The notes under the pieces: model-generated
Databases searched by the model: none
Seen by the model: only the letters and a program-made list of their open reading frames with translations
Told to the model about the DNA's origin: nothing
Shown here: positions 63,198 to 64,000 of the stretch, in pieces
Position numbering within the stretch: the first letter of the stretch is position 1
How the letters are laid out: every line of letters begins with the position of its first letter
Assembly (NCBI RefSeq): GCF_003640665.1
Contig: NZ_QQXL01000003.1
Location: forward strand, 248,001 to 312,000
DNA: 64,000 bases
Reading direction: 5' to 3'
From: Galactobacter caseinivorans
GTDB lineage: Bacteria > Actinomycetota > Actinomycetes > Actinomycetales > Micrococcaceae
Position numbers and translations under genes: made by a program

Positions 63198-63908
63198 ATG
63201 ACCAATTCTCCGGTGGACCTCAAGGCCTTGCTCTTTGATCGCTATCGCCAAGAGCGGGCCACCCTGTGGCACAAGGCGGGCCTGGACCCGGCCGCGGCCG
63301 GGACGGCCACCCTGACGCCGGGCTCCCCGCACATGCCCGCGCAGACGTCCGCGCAGACGTCCCCGCAGACGCCCGCGCTGGCGGAGCACCTGCAGCGGGC
63401 CCCCATGACGCCCACCGGGACCAATCTCCTGGGGTTGGTGAAGCATGTGGCGCTGGTGGAGGCAGGCTACTTTGGCGACTGCTTTGGGCGCCCATTCCCG
63501 GATCCTCCCGCCTATTTTGACGCCACGAACCCAGCCTTTGAGCCGGACGATGACCTGTGGGCCTTCGCGGACGAGTCCCCGGAGCAGGTCCTTGCCCTGG
63601 CGCTCCGAGCCGCGGAACACGCAGACACCACCATCCGGGCCAATGCGCTGGAGGCCATGGGGCATGTGCCGTGGTGGGGCGAGTCAGGGCGGGACGCGAG
63701 CCTGGCGGAGCTGCTGGTGCACATGCTGGATGAGGTGGCCAGGCACCTGGGGCACGCGGACATTGTGCGTGAACTGGTGGATGGAGAGGCGGGCTACCGG
63801 CCGGGCAACTCCAATCTCCCGGAGCATCGGACGCCGCAGGAGTGGGCCAAGCGCCACGCCAAACTCGCGGCGGTGGCGCAGAACGCTCGGTTGGACGCGG
63901 GGCACTAA
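63198..63908 (+). CDS. DinB/DUF664 family protein
   Basis: The 236-residue protein has the four-helix DinB-like fold of DUF664: NLLGLVKHVALVEAGYFGDCFGRP (first metal histidine, LKHvA-E-YF pattern), RAAEHADTTI, and LVHMLDEVARHLGHADIVRELVDG (the H-x3-H near residue 190). Such proteins include mycothiol- or bacillithiol-linked transferases. A Pro/Thr/Gln-rich insertion follows residue 30. TAGGCT lies six bases before the ATG, implying a leaderless mRNA. Confidence 0.85.
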   Translation: MTNSPVDLKALLFDRYRQERATLWHKAGLDPAAAGTATLTPGSPHMPAQTSAQTSPQTPALAEHLQRAPMTPTGTNLLGLVKHVALVEAGYFGDCFGRPFPDPPAYFDATNPAFEPDDDLWAFADESPEQVLALALRAAEHADTTIRANALEAMGHVPWWGESGRDASLAELLVHMLDEVARHLGHADIVRELVDGEAGYRPGNSNLPEHRTPQEWAKRHAKLAAVAQNARLDAGH

Positions 63909-63917
63909 ACTGGTGCA

Positions 63918-64000
63918 GTGACTTCCACGCTCCAGACCCCCAGCACGCAGGATCAGCGCACCTATCAGGTCAACACCTTTGGGTGCCAGATGAATGTGCA
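63918..64000 (+). CDS. miaB: MiaB tRNA methylthiotransferase, N-terminal fragment cut by the window end
   Basis: The visible 27 codons encode MTSTLQTPSTQDQRTYQVNT followed by FGCQMNV, the start of the UPF0004 domain of MiaB with its first cluster cysteine. MiaB adds the methylthio group of ms2i6A37 in tRNA. TAAACT lies six bases before the GTG at 63918, again a leaderless geometry. The order recX-(inserted genes)-miaB is normal for actinobacteria. Confidence 0.85.
   Translation, partial: MTSTLQTPSTQDQRTYQVNTFGCQMNV

Noticed and set aside
1-64000. tRNA, rRNA, insertion sequences, prophage or attachment sites
   Set aside because: The gaps between genes were read for cloverleaf patterns, transposase frames and integrase motifs; none was found.

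Overview
This window is chromosomal DNA of a high-GC actinobacterium, most likely in the Micrococcales. Evidence: strong G/C at third codon positions, frequent GTG and TTG starts, TANNNT -10 elements, and gene orders typical of the phylum (dxr-rseP-ispG-GNAT-proS; rimP-nusA-ylxR-infB-rbfA-truB-ribF-rpsO-pnp; dapB-dapA-rnj-ftsK-pgsA-cinA-clgR-recA-recX-miaB). No tRNA, rRNA, transposase, prophage or cas gene was seen.

Layout. 1-9.8 kb is an accessory metabolic module: a CitE-like lyase, a TetR-like regulator, a tripartite tricarboxylate transporter (tctCBA), its CitA/CitB-type two-component system and an orphan second TctC lipoprotein. Two arrays of a short palindrome with a 42-43 bp period bracket the transporter module. 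9.9-19 kb holds isoprenoid genes (dxr, ispG) around a site-2 protease, two tandem paralogous lipoproteins and proS. 19-25.7 kb is another accessory block: EamA exporter/LysR pair, M20 amidohydrolase with MFS transporter, a double-module Lrp regulator and a TauE-like exporter. 25.7-40.7 kb is the translation/RNA core (rimP to pnp, M16 peptidase). 40.7-48.7 kb is the most unusual part: a DUF1023 hydrolase followed by two paralogous proteins of unknown function, luxS, a second threonyl-tRNA synthetase lacking its editing domains, and a DUF222/HNH endonuclease. 48.7-64 kb is the lysine/cell-envelope and DNA-repair core (dapB, dapA, rnj, ftsK, pgsA, cinA, clgR, recA, recX, start of miaB), interrupted by a small minus-strand block of stand-alone enzymes.

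Strongest new observation. Between luxS and the short thrS there is what looks like a complete threonine attenuator: a promoter inside the luxS 3' end, a 17-residue reading frame with three consecutive Thr codons placed where a leaderless transcript would start, a competing hairpin, and a Rho-independent terminator just before thrS. This suggests an editing-deficient ThrRS induced when charged tRNA-Thr runs low.

Other regulatory features: LexA-type boxes before recA and before the HNH endonuclease, the latter next to three DnaA-box-like motifs; many genes with a -10 hexamer only 6-8 nt before the start codon, implying leaderless mRNAs; and long perfect hairpins at most operon boundaries. All functions are inferred from sequence motifs and gene order; nothing was searched against a database.
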